In this document: one piece after another, positions 1-7,848 of the stretch | Numbering within the stretch: the first letter of the stretch is position 1 | Layout: each line of letters opens with the position of its first letter | Assembly: GCA_022511225.1 (NCBI GenBank) | Contig: JAFLRZ010000005.1 | Location: 1 to 64,000, forward strand | Reading direction: 5' to 3' | Origin: Eubacterium sp. | GTDB lineage: Bacteria > Bacillota > Clostridia > Oscillospirales > Acutalibacteraceae | DNA: 64,000 bases | Translations under genes and position numbers: made by a program | Notes under the pieces: model-generated | The model's input: the letters and a program-made list of their open reading frames with translations, nothing else | The model's database searches: none | Told to the model about the DNA's origin: nothing

Positions 1-66
1 ACGAGGCGGTCTTGAAAACCGTTTGTCCGAAAGGGCGCGTGGGTTCGAATCCCACCCTCTGCGCCA
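1..66 (+). tRNA. tRNA-Ser (anticodon UGA), 5' end outside the window
   Basis: The anticodon loop CTTGAAA gives anticodon TGA, followed by a long class II variable arm (about 25-38) and a T arm GTGGG-TTCGAAT-CCCAC at 39-55. The gene ends in an encoded CCA at 64-66. The acceptor 5' strand and most of the D arm lie before base 1, so the gene is partial here. It is followed at once by a strong terminator. The phage-type lysis genes on the other strand lie just beyond, and tRNA 3' ends are common integration sites, but no duplicated tRNA end was seen. Confidence 0.93.
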
Positions 67-69
67 AAA

Positions 70-103
70 AAATCCTGCCGACGAAAGTCGGCAGGATTTT
101 TTT
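70..103 (+). terminator. Intrinsic terminator of tRNA-Ser
   Basis: A perfect 12-bp inverted repeat (71-82 with 87-98, GAAA loop) is followed by a run of T. The outer arms AATCCTGCC / GGCAGGATT recur in the hairpin at 20668-20701. Confidence 0.93.
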
Positions 104-134
104 GTATTATTCATTTTTTATTATTCATTCTAAT

Positions 135-174
135 GGTGCTTCGCACACGAAGCGATGCGGTCATTGCTCCCTAC
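135..174. repeat. Dispersed palindromic repeat, copy 1
   Basis: The core AGCGATG-CGGT-CATTGCT (151-168) forms a hairpin followed by CCCTAC. Related copies lie at 24406-24434, 51197-51223 and 55527-55567. The copy near 55.5 kb also shares the flank with CGCACAC before the hairpin. The terminal CTAC supplies the stop codon (complement TAG, 171-173) of the endolysin gene on the minus strand. Confidence 0.7.
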
Positions 175-875
175 TTAGCGTATTGGTCTGATTTGTAGTA
201 AAGACATATCCATCCGCTCGGGATTCTTGCCCAGATGTCATCACCATCATTTTTAAGCTCAAGAACTGTAAAGCGAGTACCCTTATTGAGAACTGCGTAG
301 TAGCCTGACTGCGCATTTTTTTTGCCGTCTTCGGTAAGCTCAGTACGCTTTTTTTGGCTGTATTTTGTGCCTGCTCCTGTCCTTACGTTGACTGCAGTTG
401 TGAGGGTGTAGACATTACCTACCTTGAAGATCGGAGCTGTAACGCTTCCGATTTTATCCTGCGCTTTCGGGCGAAGAATACCGGTTACAGTGGATGACGA
501 ATACGTTTTAGTCTGCAATTTCATTGCATCACCGTTGCCGGTTGCATTCTGGTCATAATACTTGATATTGCCGTTTTCCGTAGGCTCCTTTACAATAAAA
601 ATGTGACCCCAAGAGCCTGAGGTGCGTACACCTATATCGCCTGCTTTAAGCTCGCCGTCCTTATATTTTGGTGTGACAAAATCGAAATTATTTTTGAGCC
701 AAGAAGAGTCATTTCTCTCTGTCCACCAATTTTTTGCATCACCGTAAAATCCGATTTTGAGCTCAAGAACCTTTTCGATATAAGCATCTATCAAATCAAC
801 ACACTGAACTCCGTATGTGCCGTCCCAATCTGTCTTTTTGCCGAGATAGGTTTCAACAAATTTACTTAGTTTCAC
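171..875 (-). CDS. CHAP-domain endolysin with C-terminal SH3-like domain
   Basis: This is a 234-residue phage-type peptidoglycan hydrolase without a signal peptide, as expected for an enzyme released through a holin. An N-terminal CHAP amidase/endopeptidase domain spans about residues 10-135. The probable catalytic Cys25 lies in GVQCVDLIDAY and His91 in SGSWGHIFIV. A bacterial SH3-type wall-binding domain follows (about 150-234, with NVRTGAGTKYS). The start overlaps the end of the holin gene by 14 bases, which fits a single lysis transcript. The stop codon is provided by a dispersed repeat element, so the last residues may not be ancestral. No structural or replication phage genes are nearby. 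The domain assignment is firm; the role as a lysis gene is inferred from the neighbours. Confidence 0.88.
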   Translation of the reverse strand: MKLSKFVETYLGKKTDWDGTYGVQCVDLIDAYIEKVLELKIGFYGDAKNWWTERNDSSWLKNNFDFVTPKYKDGELKAGDIGVRTSGSWGHIFIVKEPTENGNIKYYDQNATGNGDAMKLQTKTYSSSTVTGILRPKAQDKIGSVTAPIFKVGNVYTLTTAVNVRTGAGTKYSQKKRTELTEDGKKNAQSGYYAVLNKGTRFTVLELKNDGDDIWARIPSGWICLYYKSDQYAK

Positions 876-1107
876 TGTTTCTTAACTCCTTTAAATATTC
901 ATCTGCCTGCTTAGCATGGCTTGTAAAAGAATTATTGTGCCACCAGCTTGAAATTGCACTATATAGCAAAAAGCCGACTGAAACAACGTCGTTAACTGTT
1001 TCGTCGCTGATAGGCAGTGCTTTAATGCCGAACATCTGAAGCACAATATTTATGAGCGCTAACAATAGAATTACTGTTCTTGCGATTGTTGCTTTATCAA
1101 TCTTCAT
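862..1107 (-). CDS. Phage holin, SPP1-type
   Basis: This small membrane protein (81 residues from the chosen start) has one strong hydrophobic segment near the N-terminus (TVILLLALINIVLQMFGI) and a second weaker one (VVSVGFLLYSAISSWW). The pattern KIDKATIARTVILLLALIN followed by LPISDETVNDVVS is typical of SPP1-family holins. An upstream ATG would give six more residues, but the AGAGGG ribosome site is only 1 base from it and 7 bases from the ATG at 1107, so I prefer 1107. The gene overlaps the coiled-coil gene upstream and the endolysin downstream. It would make the membrane lesions that let the endolysin reach the wall. Confidence 0.85.
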   Translation of the reverse strand: MKIDKATIARTVILLLALINIVLQMFGIKALPISDETVNDVVSVGFLLYSAISSWWHNNSFTSHAKQADEYLKELRNSETK

Positions 1108-1327
1108 TTTCATGCCCTCTTTCAAGGTCACTTAACCTGTGACCGAGTACCTTTATCTTTTCCTCAAGAACAGGCATTCTCGACGCAAAAATATTAAGCT
1201 TATCAACCTTTTCCTCAAGCTTTTCGATACGATACGACGTCAGCTTTGAAGAGGTTACGATACCGGCGAAGGAACCTATGAGCGTACCTGTCATTGAGAC
1301 GAGTGCTACTATAAAATCTTTGTTCAT
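1097..1327 (-). CDS. Small coiled-coil membrane protein of the lysis cassette (XhlA-like position)
   Basis: This is a 76-residue protein with an N-terminal membrane segment (about residues 6-28) followed by a charged heptad-like helix (YRIEKLEEKVDKLN to LGHRLSDLERG). Similar small proteins precede holins in Firmicute phage lysis modules, and XhlA in PBSX is the best-known example. XhlA normally carries its membrane segment at the C-terminus, so the family is not certain. A GGAAGGGAG ribosome site precedes the ATG. The end overlaps the holin start by 11 bases. The leader holds a GAAGAG/CTCTTC hairpin at about 1343-1363. Confidence 0.65.
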   Translation of the reverse strand: MNKDFIVALVSMTGTLIGSFAGIVTSSKLTSYRIEKLEEKVDKLNIFASRMPVLEEKIKVLGHRLSDLERGHENED

Positions 1328-1371
1328 TTTTTTCTCCCTTCCGAAGAGCTGAGACGCCTCTTCTCTTTACC

Positions 1372-1400
1372 ATATTATGAATGTATTTTTAATTTGACAA
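1372..1400 (-). promoter_or_regulatory. Promoter of the lysis cassette
   Basis: Read on the minus strand this is TTGTCA, 17 bases, TAATAT, placed about 45 bases before the first cassette gene. It is a good housekeeping-type match with no phage regulator nearby. Confidence 0.6.
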
Positions 1401-1497
1401 GAGATAAAGCAGTATAGTCTGATATTACGGTCTTGAAAAAAATTAATATGATTTGAAATACAGTAAATATGCTATCGATACGGCTTTTTTGAATAGC

Positions 1498-1529
1498 GTA
1501 TAATTATACATTTGAGTGTATAATTATAA
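1498..1529. promoter_or_regulatory. Tandem ArgR-like operator boxes
   Basis: Two palindromic boxes, GTATAATTATAC (1498-1509) and GTATAATTATAA (1518-1529), have centres 20 bases apart, about two helical turns. That is the usual spacing of paired ARG boxes. They sit just upstream of the arg promoter. Binding by ArgR is inferred; no argR gene is in the window. Confidence 0.65.
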
Positions 1530-1547
1530 AATTATTCCGAAAATCTA

Positions 1548-1575
1548 TTGACAATATAAAATAGGTGTGTATAAT
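1548..1575 (+). promoter_or_regulatory. Promoter of the arginine operon
   Basis: TTGACA (1548-1553), 16 bases, TATAAT (1570-1575): both hexamers match the sigma-A consensus exactly. Transcription should start near 1582, about 30 bases before argC. Confidence 0.85.
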
Positions 1576-1613
1576 AAATAAGCATTATAAAGAATCGGAG
1601 ATACTGTATAAAA

Positions 1614-2555
1614 ATGAAAAAAATCTTCATAGACGGGCAAGAAGGCACTACAGGGCTTAAGATATACAAACGATTTGAAAGCAGAAATGATATAGAGCTT
1701 TTGACTATAGACAGTGATAAGCGCAAGGACACAAACGAAAGAGCAAGGCTTATTAACGAAAGCGACATCACCTTTCTCTGCCTGCCTGATGCTGCATCAA
1801 TCGAGGCAGTAAGCCTTGTTGAAAACGACAGTGTTAAAATTATTGACACCTCGACTGCACACAGAACGTTGCCTGACTGGGCATATGGATTTGCTGAGCT
1901 TAGCGAGGAGCACAGAAATAAAATTGCTACGTCAAACAGAATTGCCGTTCCCGGTTGTTATGCAAGCGGTTTTAATTCTATCGTTTATCCCCTCATCAAG
2001 AGCGGATTTATCGGCAGTGATTTTGACATTTCGTGCTTTGCAATGAGCGGCTACACAGGAGCAGGAAAAAAAGGCATTGCGCAATATGAGGATGAAGGCA
2101 GGGATACTGAGCTTGACTCGCCGAGAATTTACGCATTATCTCAGGAGCACAAGCATCTGAAAGAGATGAAGGCTATAAGCGGACTTTCGAAAGAGCCTCT
2201 CTTCTCCCCTATCATCTGCGACTATCCTCAGGGCATGGTTGTAAGCATTCCGCTTTACACGAGTGCTATGAGCAAAAAGTACTCTAAGCAGGATATTTAC
2301 GAAATGTTCAGCGAGCACTACGGAAATTCCGATATAGTTAAAGTCAGAGAACTTGGCTACACAGAGGGAATGATTGCATCAAACACCTTTGCAAACAGAG
2401 ATGATATGGAAATTGAGATTAACGGCAATGACGACAGAATCATTATTACCTCACGATTTGACAATCTCGGCAAGGGTGCAAGCGGTGCGGCAATACAGTG
2501 TATGAACATAGCAATGGGTATTGACGAAAAGACAGGACTTAATATAGGAGAGTAA
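1614..2555 (+). CDS. argC: N-acetyl-gamma-glutamyl-phosphate reductase (short type)
   Basis: This enzyme reduces N-acetylglutamyl phosphate with NADPH, the third step of arginine synthesis. At 313 residues it belongs to the shorter ArgC type. An N-terminal nucleotide-binding start (KKIFIDGQEGTTGLKI) leads into STAHR and the active-site Cys115 in AVPGCYASG. It is the first gene of argC-J-B-D-F-carA-carB. A CGGAG ribosome site lies 13 bases before the ATG, a slightly long spacing. Control is likely through the ArgR-like boxes at 1498-1529. Confidence 0.95.
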   Translation: MKKIFIDGQEGTTGLKIYKRFESRNDIELLTIDSDKRKDTNERARLINESDITFLCLPDAASIEAVSLVENDSVKIIDTSTAHRTLPDWAYGFAELSEEHRNKIATSNRIAVPGCYASGFNSIVYPLIKSGFIGSDFDISCFAMSGYTGAGKKGIAQYEDEGRDTELDSPRIYALSQEHKHLKEMKAISGLSKEPLFSPIICDYPQGMVVSIPLYTSAMSKKYSKQDIYEMFSEHYGNSDIVKVRELGYTEGMIASNTFANRDDMEIEINGNDDRIIITSRFDNLGKGASGAAIQCMNIAMGIDEKTGLNIGE

Positions 2556-2557
2556 GT

Positions 2558-3817
2558 ATGGAAAATAAATTCAAGAACATTGACGGCGGAATATGTGCCG
2601 CAAAGGGCTTTAAGGCGAGCGGAACGTACTGCGGTATCAAGAAGCCTAACGTTGATAATTACAATCCGAATATAAAGCACAAGAATGATATCTGCCTTTA
2701 TGTAAGCGACGTGTTGTGTAATGCGGCGGCTGTTTACACGCAGAACAAGGTTAAGGGTGCGCCGATTATTGTTACAAAGGCAAATCTTGAAAAATCAGAT
2801 AACAAGGCTATTGCAGTTATTGCTAATTCGAAAAACGCGAACACCTGTAATGCTGACGGCGAGGAAAAAGCAGATAAAATGTGTCAGCTTGTTGCTGATG
2901 AGCTTAATATTCCTAAAGAGCAGGTAATTGTTGCAAGCACCGGTGTTATAGGTCAGATACTCCCTATCGAGCCTATTGAAAAGGCTGTGCCGATTTTGGT
3001 TAAGGAGCTTGACTACGGCAAAAATCTTGAGGCTGCAACGGCTATTATGACGACTGATACGGTAAAAAAGGAATATGCAGTTGAATTTGAGATTAACGGC
3101 ATTACGTGTCACTTAGGCGGTATGGCTAAAGGCTCAGGAATGATACATCCGAATATGGCTACAACGCTTAATTTTATAACAACAGACTGTGCAATAAGCG
3201 GTGAGCTTTTACAGAGAGCACTGAGTGACATTGTAAAAATCACATATAACTGCCTTTCGATTGACGGTGATACCTCAACGAACGATATGGTATGCCTTAT
3301 GGCAAACGGACTTGCAGATAATGAGGAAATCACCTGCGAGGGTGATGAATATGAAATATTCAAATCAGCACTTTACGAGGTTATGGCTAACCTTACGAGA
3401 ATGCTTGCTAAAGACGGCGAGGGTGCAAGCAAGCTTCTTGAATGTAAATGCATTGGTGCTTCTAATCAGGACACTGCAATTACTGTTGCCAAGAGTGTTA
3501 TATGTTCATCGCTTTTCAAAGCGGCAATGTTCGGCGAGGACGCCAACTGGGGCAGAGTTCTCTGCGCTATCGGATATGCCGATGCTGAATTTGACATTAA
3601 CAAGGTTGACGTTGATTTAAGAAGTAGCAAGGGCACCGTAGCAGTTTACAGGAATGGCTCGGGAATTGAATTTTCCGAAAAAGAGGCTTCAAAAGTGCTT
3701 TCAAGCGATGAAATTTATATTGACATTAACCTTAATGACGGAGATGCCGATGCTACTGCGTGGGGCTGTGACTTAACATACGATTACGTTAAGATTAACG
3801 GAGATTACAGGACTTAA
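2558..3817 (+). CDS. argJ: Bifunctional ornithine acetyltransferase / N-acetylglutamate synthase
   Basis: ArgJ moves the acetyl group from N-acetylornithine to glutamate, so arginine synthesis runs as an acetyl cycle. The 419-residue length is normal. The self-cleavage site lies in KGSGMIHPNMATTL, where Thr202 is the expected new N-terminal nucleophile; the fuller family motif is ATML and here reads ATTL. It starts 2 bases after argC with a GGAGAG ribosome site. The presence of argJ explains the lack of argA and argE here. Whether it is mono- or bifunctional cannot be read from sequence alone. Confidence 0.95.
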   Translation: MENKFKNIDGGICAAKGFKASGTYCGIKKPNVDNYNPNIKHKNDICLYVSDVLCNAAAVYTQNKVKGAPIIVTKANLEKSDNKAIAVIANSKNANTCNADGEEKADKMCQLVADELNIPKEQVIVASTGVIGQILPIEPIEKAVPILVKELDYGKNLEAATAIMTTDTVKKEYAVEFEINGITCHLGGMAKGSGMIHPNMATTLNFITTDCAISGELLQRALSDIVKITYNCLSIDGDTSTNDMVCLMANGLADNEEITCEGDEYEIFKSALYEVMANLTRMLAKDGEGASKLLECKCIGASNQDTAITVAKSVICSSLFKAAMFGEDANWGRVLCAIGYADAEFDINKVDVDLRSSKGTVAVYRNGSGIEFSEKEASKVLSSDEIYIDINLNDGDADATAWGCDLTYDYVKINGDYRT

Positions 3818-3831
3818 GAGAGGAATTCAGA

Positions 3832-4692
3832 ATGGATATAGACAATCAGAAAAAGGCGGAAATACTTGCACGAGCTTTGCCGAACATTCAGATGTACCGC
3901 AAAAAGACAATCGTTGTAAAATACGGCGGTAATGCAATGATAAACGAGGAGCTTAAAGAGGCTGTAATGCACGATCTCGTGCTTCTCACAACTGTTGGAA
4001 TCAAGGTAGTGCTTGTGCACGGCGGCGGTCCTGCAATAAATGAAACGCTGAAGAAAATGAATATCGAGAGCAAATTTGTTGACGGACTTCGTGTTACCGA
4101 TAAGGAGACTGTTGACGTTGTACAGATGGTGCTCGCAGGCAAGGTGAACAAGGATCTTGTATGCCAGATAGGTAATCTCGGGGGTCACGCAATCGGTCTT
4201 TCGGGTCTTGACGGAAATATGCTAAAGTGCAAGGCTCTTGACGAGAGACACGGATTTGTAGGCGAAATAACAGAAGTTAATATGGACGCGGTAAACGAAA
4301 TTCTTGACAAAGAATGGATACCCGTTATTTCAACAATCGGCTATGACGAAAACGGAAACTGCTACAACATCAATGCCGACACTGCGGCTGCAGTAATCGC
4401 AGGTGCGCTTAACGCAGAGGCTCTTATTTCAATGACTGATATTGTAGGACTTCTGCGTGACAAGGATGATGAAAGCACGCTTATTCACAGAGTATATATC
4501 AGCGACACTCCTGCACTTATTGCCGAGGGAATAATCAGCGGAGGTATGATTCCTAAGATTGATTCAATGACGCAGGCACTTCGTGAGGGAGTTAAGAAGG
4601 CATTTATTATTGACGGACGAGTTCCCCACTCTATTCTTATGGAGCTTCTTACGGATGAGGGTATGGGCACGATGTTCAGAATAAGGAAGTAG
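3832..4692 (+). CDS. argB: Acetylglutamate kinase
   Basis: ArgB phosphorylates N-acetylglutamate. It has 286 residues of the amino acid kinase fold, with the N-terminal lysine motif VVKYGGNAM, the glycine loop VLVHGGGPAIN and the later NINADTAAAVIAGAL and SGGMIPKIDSM motifs. It is often the arginine-sensitive step; the short N-terminal helix before QMYRKKTIVVKYGG resembles that of arginine-inhibited forms, but this is inference. It lies 14 bases after argJ with a GAGAGGA ribosome site. Confidence 0.95.
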   Translation: MDIDNQKKAEILARALPNIQMYRKKTIVVKYGGNAMINEELKEAVMHDLVLLTTVGIKVVLVHGGGPAINETLKKMNIESKFVDGLRVTDKETVDVVQMVLAGKVNKDLVCQIGNLGGHAIGLSGLDGNMLKCKALDERHGFVGEITEVNMDAVNEILDKEWIPVISTIGYDENGNCYNINADTAAAVIAGALNAEALISMTDIVGLLRDKDDESTLIHRVYISDTPALIAEGIISGGMIPKIDSMTQALREGVKKAFIIDGRVPHSILMELLTDEGMGTMFRIRK

Positions 4693-4698
4693 GAAATA

Positions 4699-5859
4699 AT
4701 GAACACTAAGGAAATTGATAACGAATACGTTGCTCATTCTTACAGCAGATTTGACGTTACGCTTGTCAGGGGTAAGGGCTCAACTGTATATGATGACAAC
4801 GGCAAGCAATACATAGACTTCGGCTCAGGTATCGGCGTAACTGCGTTCGGCTATGCTGATAATCAGTGGAAAATGGCTGTGGAAATGCAGCTTGACAAAC
4901 TACAGCATACAAGCAATCTTTACTACACCGAGCCTTGCGCAAGGCTTGCCGAGATGCTATGCGAAAAGAGCAAAATGAAAAAGGTATTCTTCGCAAACAG
5001 CGGTGCTGAAGCAAACGAGGGTGCTATTAAATTTGCAAGGAAATACTCGGTAGACAAATACGGCGAAGGCAGAAGCACGATTATTACGCTTACCGATTCC
5101 TTTCACGGACGTACGATAGCTACTCTTACTGCTACGGGTCAGGACAGCTTTCACACAACTTTCGGTCCGTTCCCTGACGGATTTAAGTACTGCCCTGCCA
5201 ATGATATTGACGCACTTAAAAATCTCGCAACAGATGACGTATGTGCGATAATGTTTGAGTGTGTTCAGGGTGAAGGCGGAGTCAACAACCTTGATTTTGA
5301 TTTTGTAAAGGCTATTGAAGAAATCGCAAAAGAAAAAGATATTCTTATGGTAGTTGACGAGGTACAGACAGGTAACGGCAGAACAGGCAGATACTTTGCT
5401 TATCAGAATTTTGACATAATGCCTGACATCGTATCTACTGCAAAGGGACTTGCAGGAGGACTTCCTATGGGTGCAGTTCTTTTTGGTGAGAAGCTTAAGG
5501 ACACAGTTACGGCAGGCTCTCACGGCTCAACCTTCGGCGGAAACCCTGTATGCGCTGCCGGCGCAATCTCAATAGTTGAGAGAATTGACGATGAATTTCT
5601 TGATGAGGTAAGGCAAAAGAGCGAATACATAAAGAGCTTTCTTGCTGACATAAAAGGGGTTAAATCCGTATCAGGTATGGGACTTATGCTTGGTATTGAG
5701 ATAGAAAAGGACGCAAAGGAAGTTGCAAATGAGTGCCTGAAAAACGGCTTACTCGTTCTTACGGCAAAGACAAAAATCCGACTTCTTCCGGCTCTTAACA
5801 TCAGTATGTGCGAGCTTGAAAGAGGACTTAAAATATTGAAAGAGGTAATTGAAAAATGA
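4699..5859 (+). CDS. argD: Acetylornithine aminotransferase
   Basis: This class III PLP aminotransferase makes N-acetylornithine from the semialdehyde and glutamate. At 386 residues it has the phosphate-contact motif NSGAEANEGAIKFAR, the aspartate in VVDEVQTGNGRTG and the PLP lysine K249 in TAKGLAGGLPMG. The stop overlaps the argF start in ATGA, so translation of the two is probably coupled. Confidence 0.95.
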   Translation: MNTKEIDNEYVAHSYSRFDVTLVRGKGSTVYDDNGKQYIDFGSGIGVTAFGYADNQWKMAVEMQLDKLQHTSNLYYTEPCARLAEMLCEKSKMKKVFFANSGAEANEGAIKFARKYSVDKYGEGRSTIITLTDSFHGRTIATLTATGQDSFHTTFGPFPDGFKYCPANDIDALKNLATDDVCAIMFECVQGEGGVNNLDFDFVKAIEEIAKEKDILMVVDEVQTGNGRTGRYFAYQNFDIMPDIVSTAKGLAGGLPMGAVLFGEKLKDTVTAGSHGSTFGGNPVCAAGAISIVERIDDEFLDEVRQKSEYIKSFLADIKGVKSVSGMGLMLGIEIEKDAKEVANECLKNGLLVLTAKTKIRLLPALNISMCELERGLKILKEVIEK

Positions 5860-6758
5860 AGCATTTATTAAAGCTGCAGGATTTAGATCAAAAAGAAATA
5901 CTCGATATACTCAACCTTGCAGACCAGCTTAAGTACGAAACGAAGCACGGTATTGAGCATCATCACCTCAAGGGAAAGACTCTCGGTATGATTTTCCAGA
6001 AAAGCTCTACGAGAACGAGAGTAAGCTTTGAAACAGGTATGTATCAGCTTGGCGGTCAGGCACTTTTCCTTTCAAACAGAGATTTACAGATAGGCAGAGG
6101 CGAGCCCGTACAGGACACTGCGAGAGTGCTTTCCCGCTATCTTGACGGCATTATGATAAGAACGTTTGAGCAGAAGGAAGTTGAGGATTTAGCTGAATAC
6201 GGCTCAATTCCGATTATCAACGGTCTTACCGACTACTGCCATCCTTGTCAGGTGCTTGCTGATCTTATGACAATCCGCGAGTACAAAAAAAGCTTTGACG
6301 GACTTAAGCTCTGCTTTATCGGTGACGGAAACAATATGGCAAACAGCCTTATCGTTGGTGCAATCAAGATGGGTATGAGCTGTGCTATTGCCTGCCCTGA
6401 CGGCTACAATCCTGATAGTGAGCTTATGAAGTGGGCAAGCGAGAACGGCGACTTTGTATGCAGTGACAATATACTTGAATGCGCAAAGGGCGCAGACGTT
6501 CTTTACACTGACGTATGGGCATCTATGGGTCAGGAAGAGGAAAAGGCTGAGAGAGAAAAGATTTTCAAAGACTTCCAGATTAATGACGAGGTTATGGCTG
6601 TTGCCAATGATGGTGCAATGGTGCTTCACTGCCTGCCTGCTCACAGAGAAGAGGAAATTACGGCTAAGGTATTTGAAGAGCACGCAGACGAAATATTTGA
6701 AGAGGCTGAAAACAGACTTCACGCACAGAAGGCTGTGCTTGTAAAGCTTCTCGGCTAA
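5856..6758 (+). CDS. argF: Ornithine carbamoyltransferase
   Basis: ArgF joins ornithine and carbamoyl phosphate to make citrulline. It is 300 residues long. The carbamoyl phosphate loop is SSTRTRVSFE, with HPCQVLADL in the centre and the ornithine-side HCLPAHR near the C-terminus. Its carbamoyl phosphate comes from the two genes that follow, so substrate supply and use are on one transcript. argG and argH are not in the window. Confidence 0.95.
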   Translation: MKHLLKLQDLDQKEILDILNLADQLKYETKHGIEHHHLKGKTLGMIFQKSSTRTRVSFETGMYQLGGQALFLSNRDLQIGRGEPVQDTARVLSRYLDGIMIRTFEQKEVEDLAEYGSIPIINGLTDYCHPCQVLADLMTIREYKKSFDGLKLCFIGDGNNMANSLIVGAIKMGMSCAIACPDGYNPDSELMKWASENGDFVCSDNILECAKGADVLYTDVWASMGQEEEKAEREKIFKDFQINDEVMAVANDGAMVLHCLPAHREEEITAKVFEEHADEIFEEAENRLHAQKAVLVKLLG

Positions 6759-6771
6759 TCAGGTTGGAATT

Positions 6772-7848
6772 ATGACAGATAATAAAATTTACATTTGCCT
6801 TGCCGACGGCAGTATATACGAGGGCAAAAGCTTTGGTGCCAAGGGCGAAGTTATAGGCGAGCTTGTATTTACCACGGGTATGGGCGGTTATATTGAAACA
6901 CTTACCGATCCAAGCTATTTCGGTCAGATTGTTATGCAGACATTCCCTCTTATCGGCAACTACGGCTTTATCAATGAGGATATGGAAAGCGAAAAAAGCG
7001 CCGTTTCAGCATACATCGTGAGAGAATACTGCACCGAGCCGTCTAACTTCAGGTGCGACATCACACTTGATGAATATCTCAAGGCTAACGGCATAATCGG
7101 TGTGTATGATATAGACACAAGAGAGCTTACTAAAAAAATCAGAGAATACGGCGTAATGAATGCTGTTATTACAGATAATCCCGACAGCGTTGATATGCAG
7201 AAGGTTAAGGAATACAGGATTGAAAAGGCAGTAGAAAGCGTATCGTGCAAAAGACCTTCTATGAATCCTGCCGATGAGCATAAATACAACGTCGTTCTTA
7301 TCGACTACGGCACGAAGAAGAATATCGTTCGTGAGCTACAGAAAAGAGGCTGTAACGTGGCAGTAGTTCCGTTTGACACGAAGGCAGAGGATATTTTATC
7401 TCTTGACCCTGACGGTATTATGCTTTCAAACGGACCGGGAGACCCTGAGGATAATATTACTGCTATCAGGGAGCTTTCAAAGCTTGTTGGCAAAAAGCCT
7501 ATTTTTGCAATCTGCCTTGGTCATCAGCTTCTTGCGCTTTCACAGGGCGGTAAGACAAAGAAGCTTAAATACGGTCACAGAGGTGTAAACCAGCCTGTTA
7601 AAAATCTTGAAACAGGCAGAACGTTTATATCCTCACAAAACCACGGCTACGCTGTTATCAACGAAAGCGTTGAGGCTGTAGGCGGTAAAATAAGCTACGT
7701 AAACGCAAATGACGGCACCTGCGAGGGTGTTGACTACGAGGACAAGCAGGCTTTTTCCGTGCAGTTTCATCCCGAAGCCTGCTCAGGTCCGCACGATACA
7801 AGATTTATATTTGATAAATTCATTTCAATGATGGGAGGTAATGATTAA
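6772..7848 (+). CDS. carA: Carbamoyl-phosphate synthase small (glutaminase) subunit
   Basis: CarA hydrolyses glutamine and passes ammonia to CarB. It has 358 residues: an N-terminal CarA-specific domain with the TGMGGYIETLTDPSY region, then a class I glutamine amidotransferase domain with Cys248 in CLGHQLLALS and His333/Glu335 in FHPEACSGP. The stop shares a base with the carB start (TAATG). Placement in the arg operon suggests at least one arginine-controlled carAB pair; a separate pyrimidine copy cannot be judged here. Confidence 0.95.
   Translation: MTDNKIYICLADGSIYEGKSFGAKGEVIGELVFTTGMGGYIETLTDPSYFGQIVMQTFPLIGNYGFINEDMESEKSAVSAYIVREYCTEPSNFRCDITLDEYLKANGIIGVYDIDTRELTKKIREYGVMNAVITDNPDSVDMQKVKEYRIEKAVESVSCKRPSMNPADEHKYNVVLIDYGTKKNIVRELQKRGCNVAVVPFDTKAEDILSLDPDGIMLSNGPGDPEDNITAIRELSKLVGKKPIFAICLGHQLLALSQGGKTKKLKYGHRGVNQPVKNLETGRTFISSQNHGYAVINESVEAVGGKISYVNANDGTCEGVDYEDKQAFSVQFHPEACSGPHDTRFIFDKFISMMGGND

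Noticed and set aside
1-1400. Complete prophage at the tRNA-Ser
   Set aside because: Only lysis genes are present; no integrase, capsid, tail or replication genes lie in the window on this side.
4957-5523. Long minus-strand ORF (188 codons) inside argD
   Set aside because: It lies fully inside a well-supported gene on the other strand, has no ribosome site or recognisable domain and has cysteine-rich nonsense composition.
6204-6722. Minus-strand ORF of 172 codons inside argF
   Set aside because: Shadow frame; argF on the plus strand has all its motifs.
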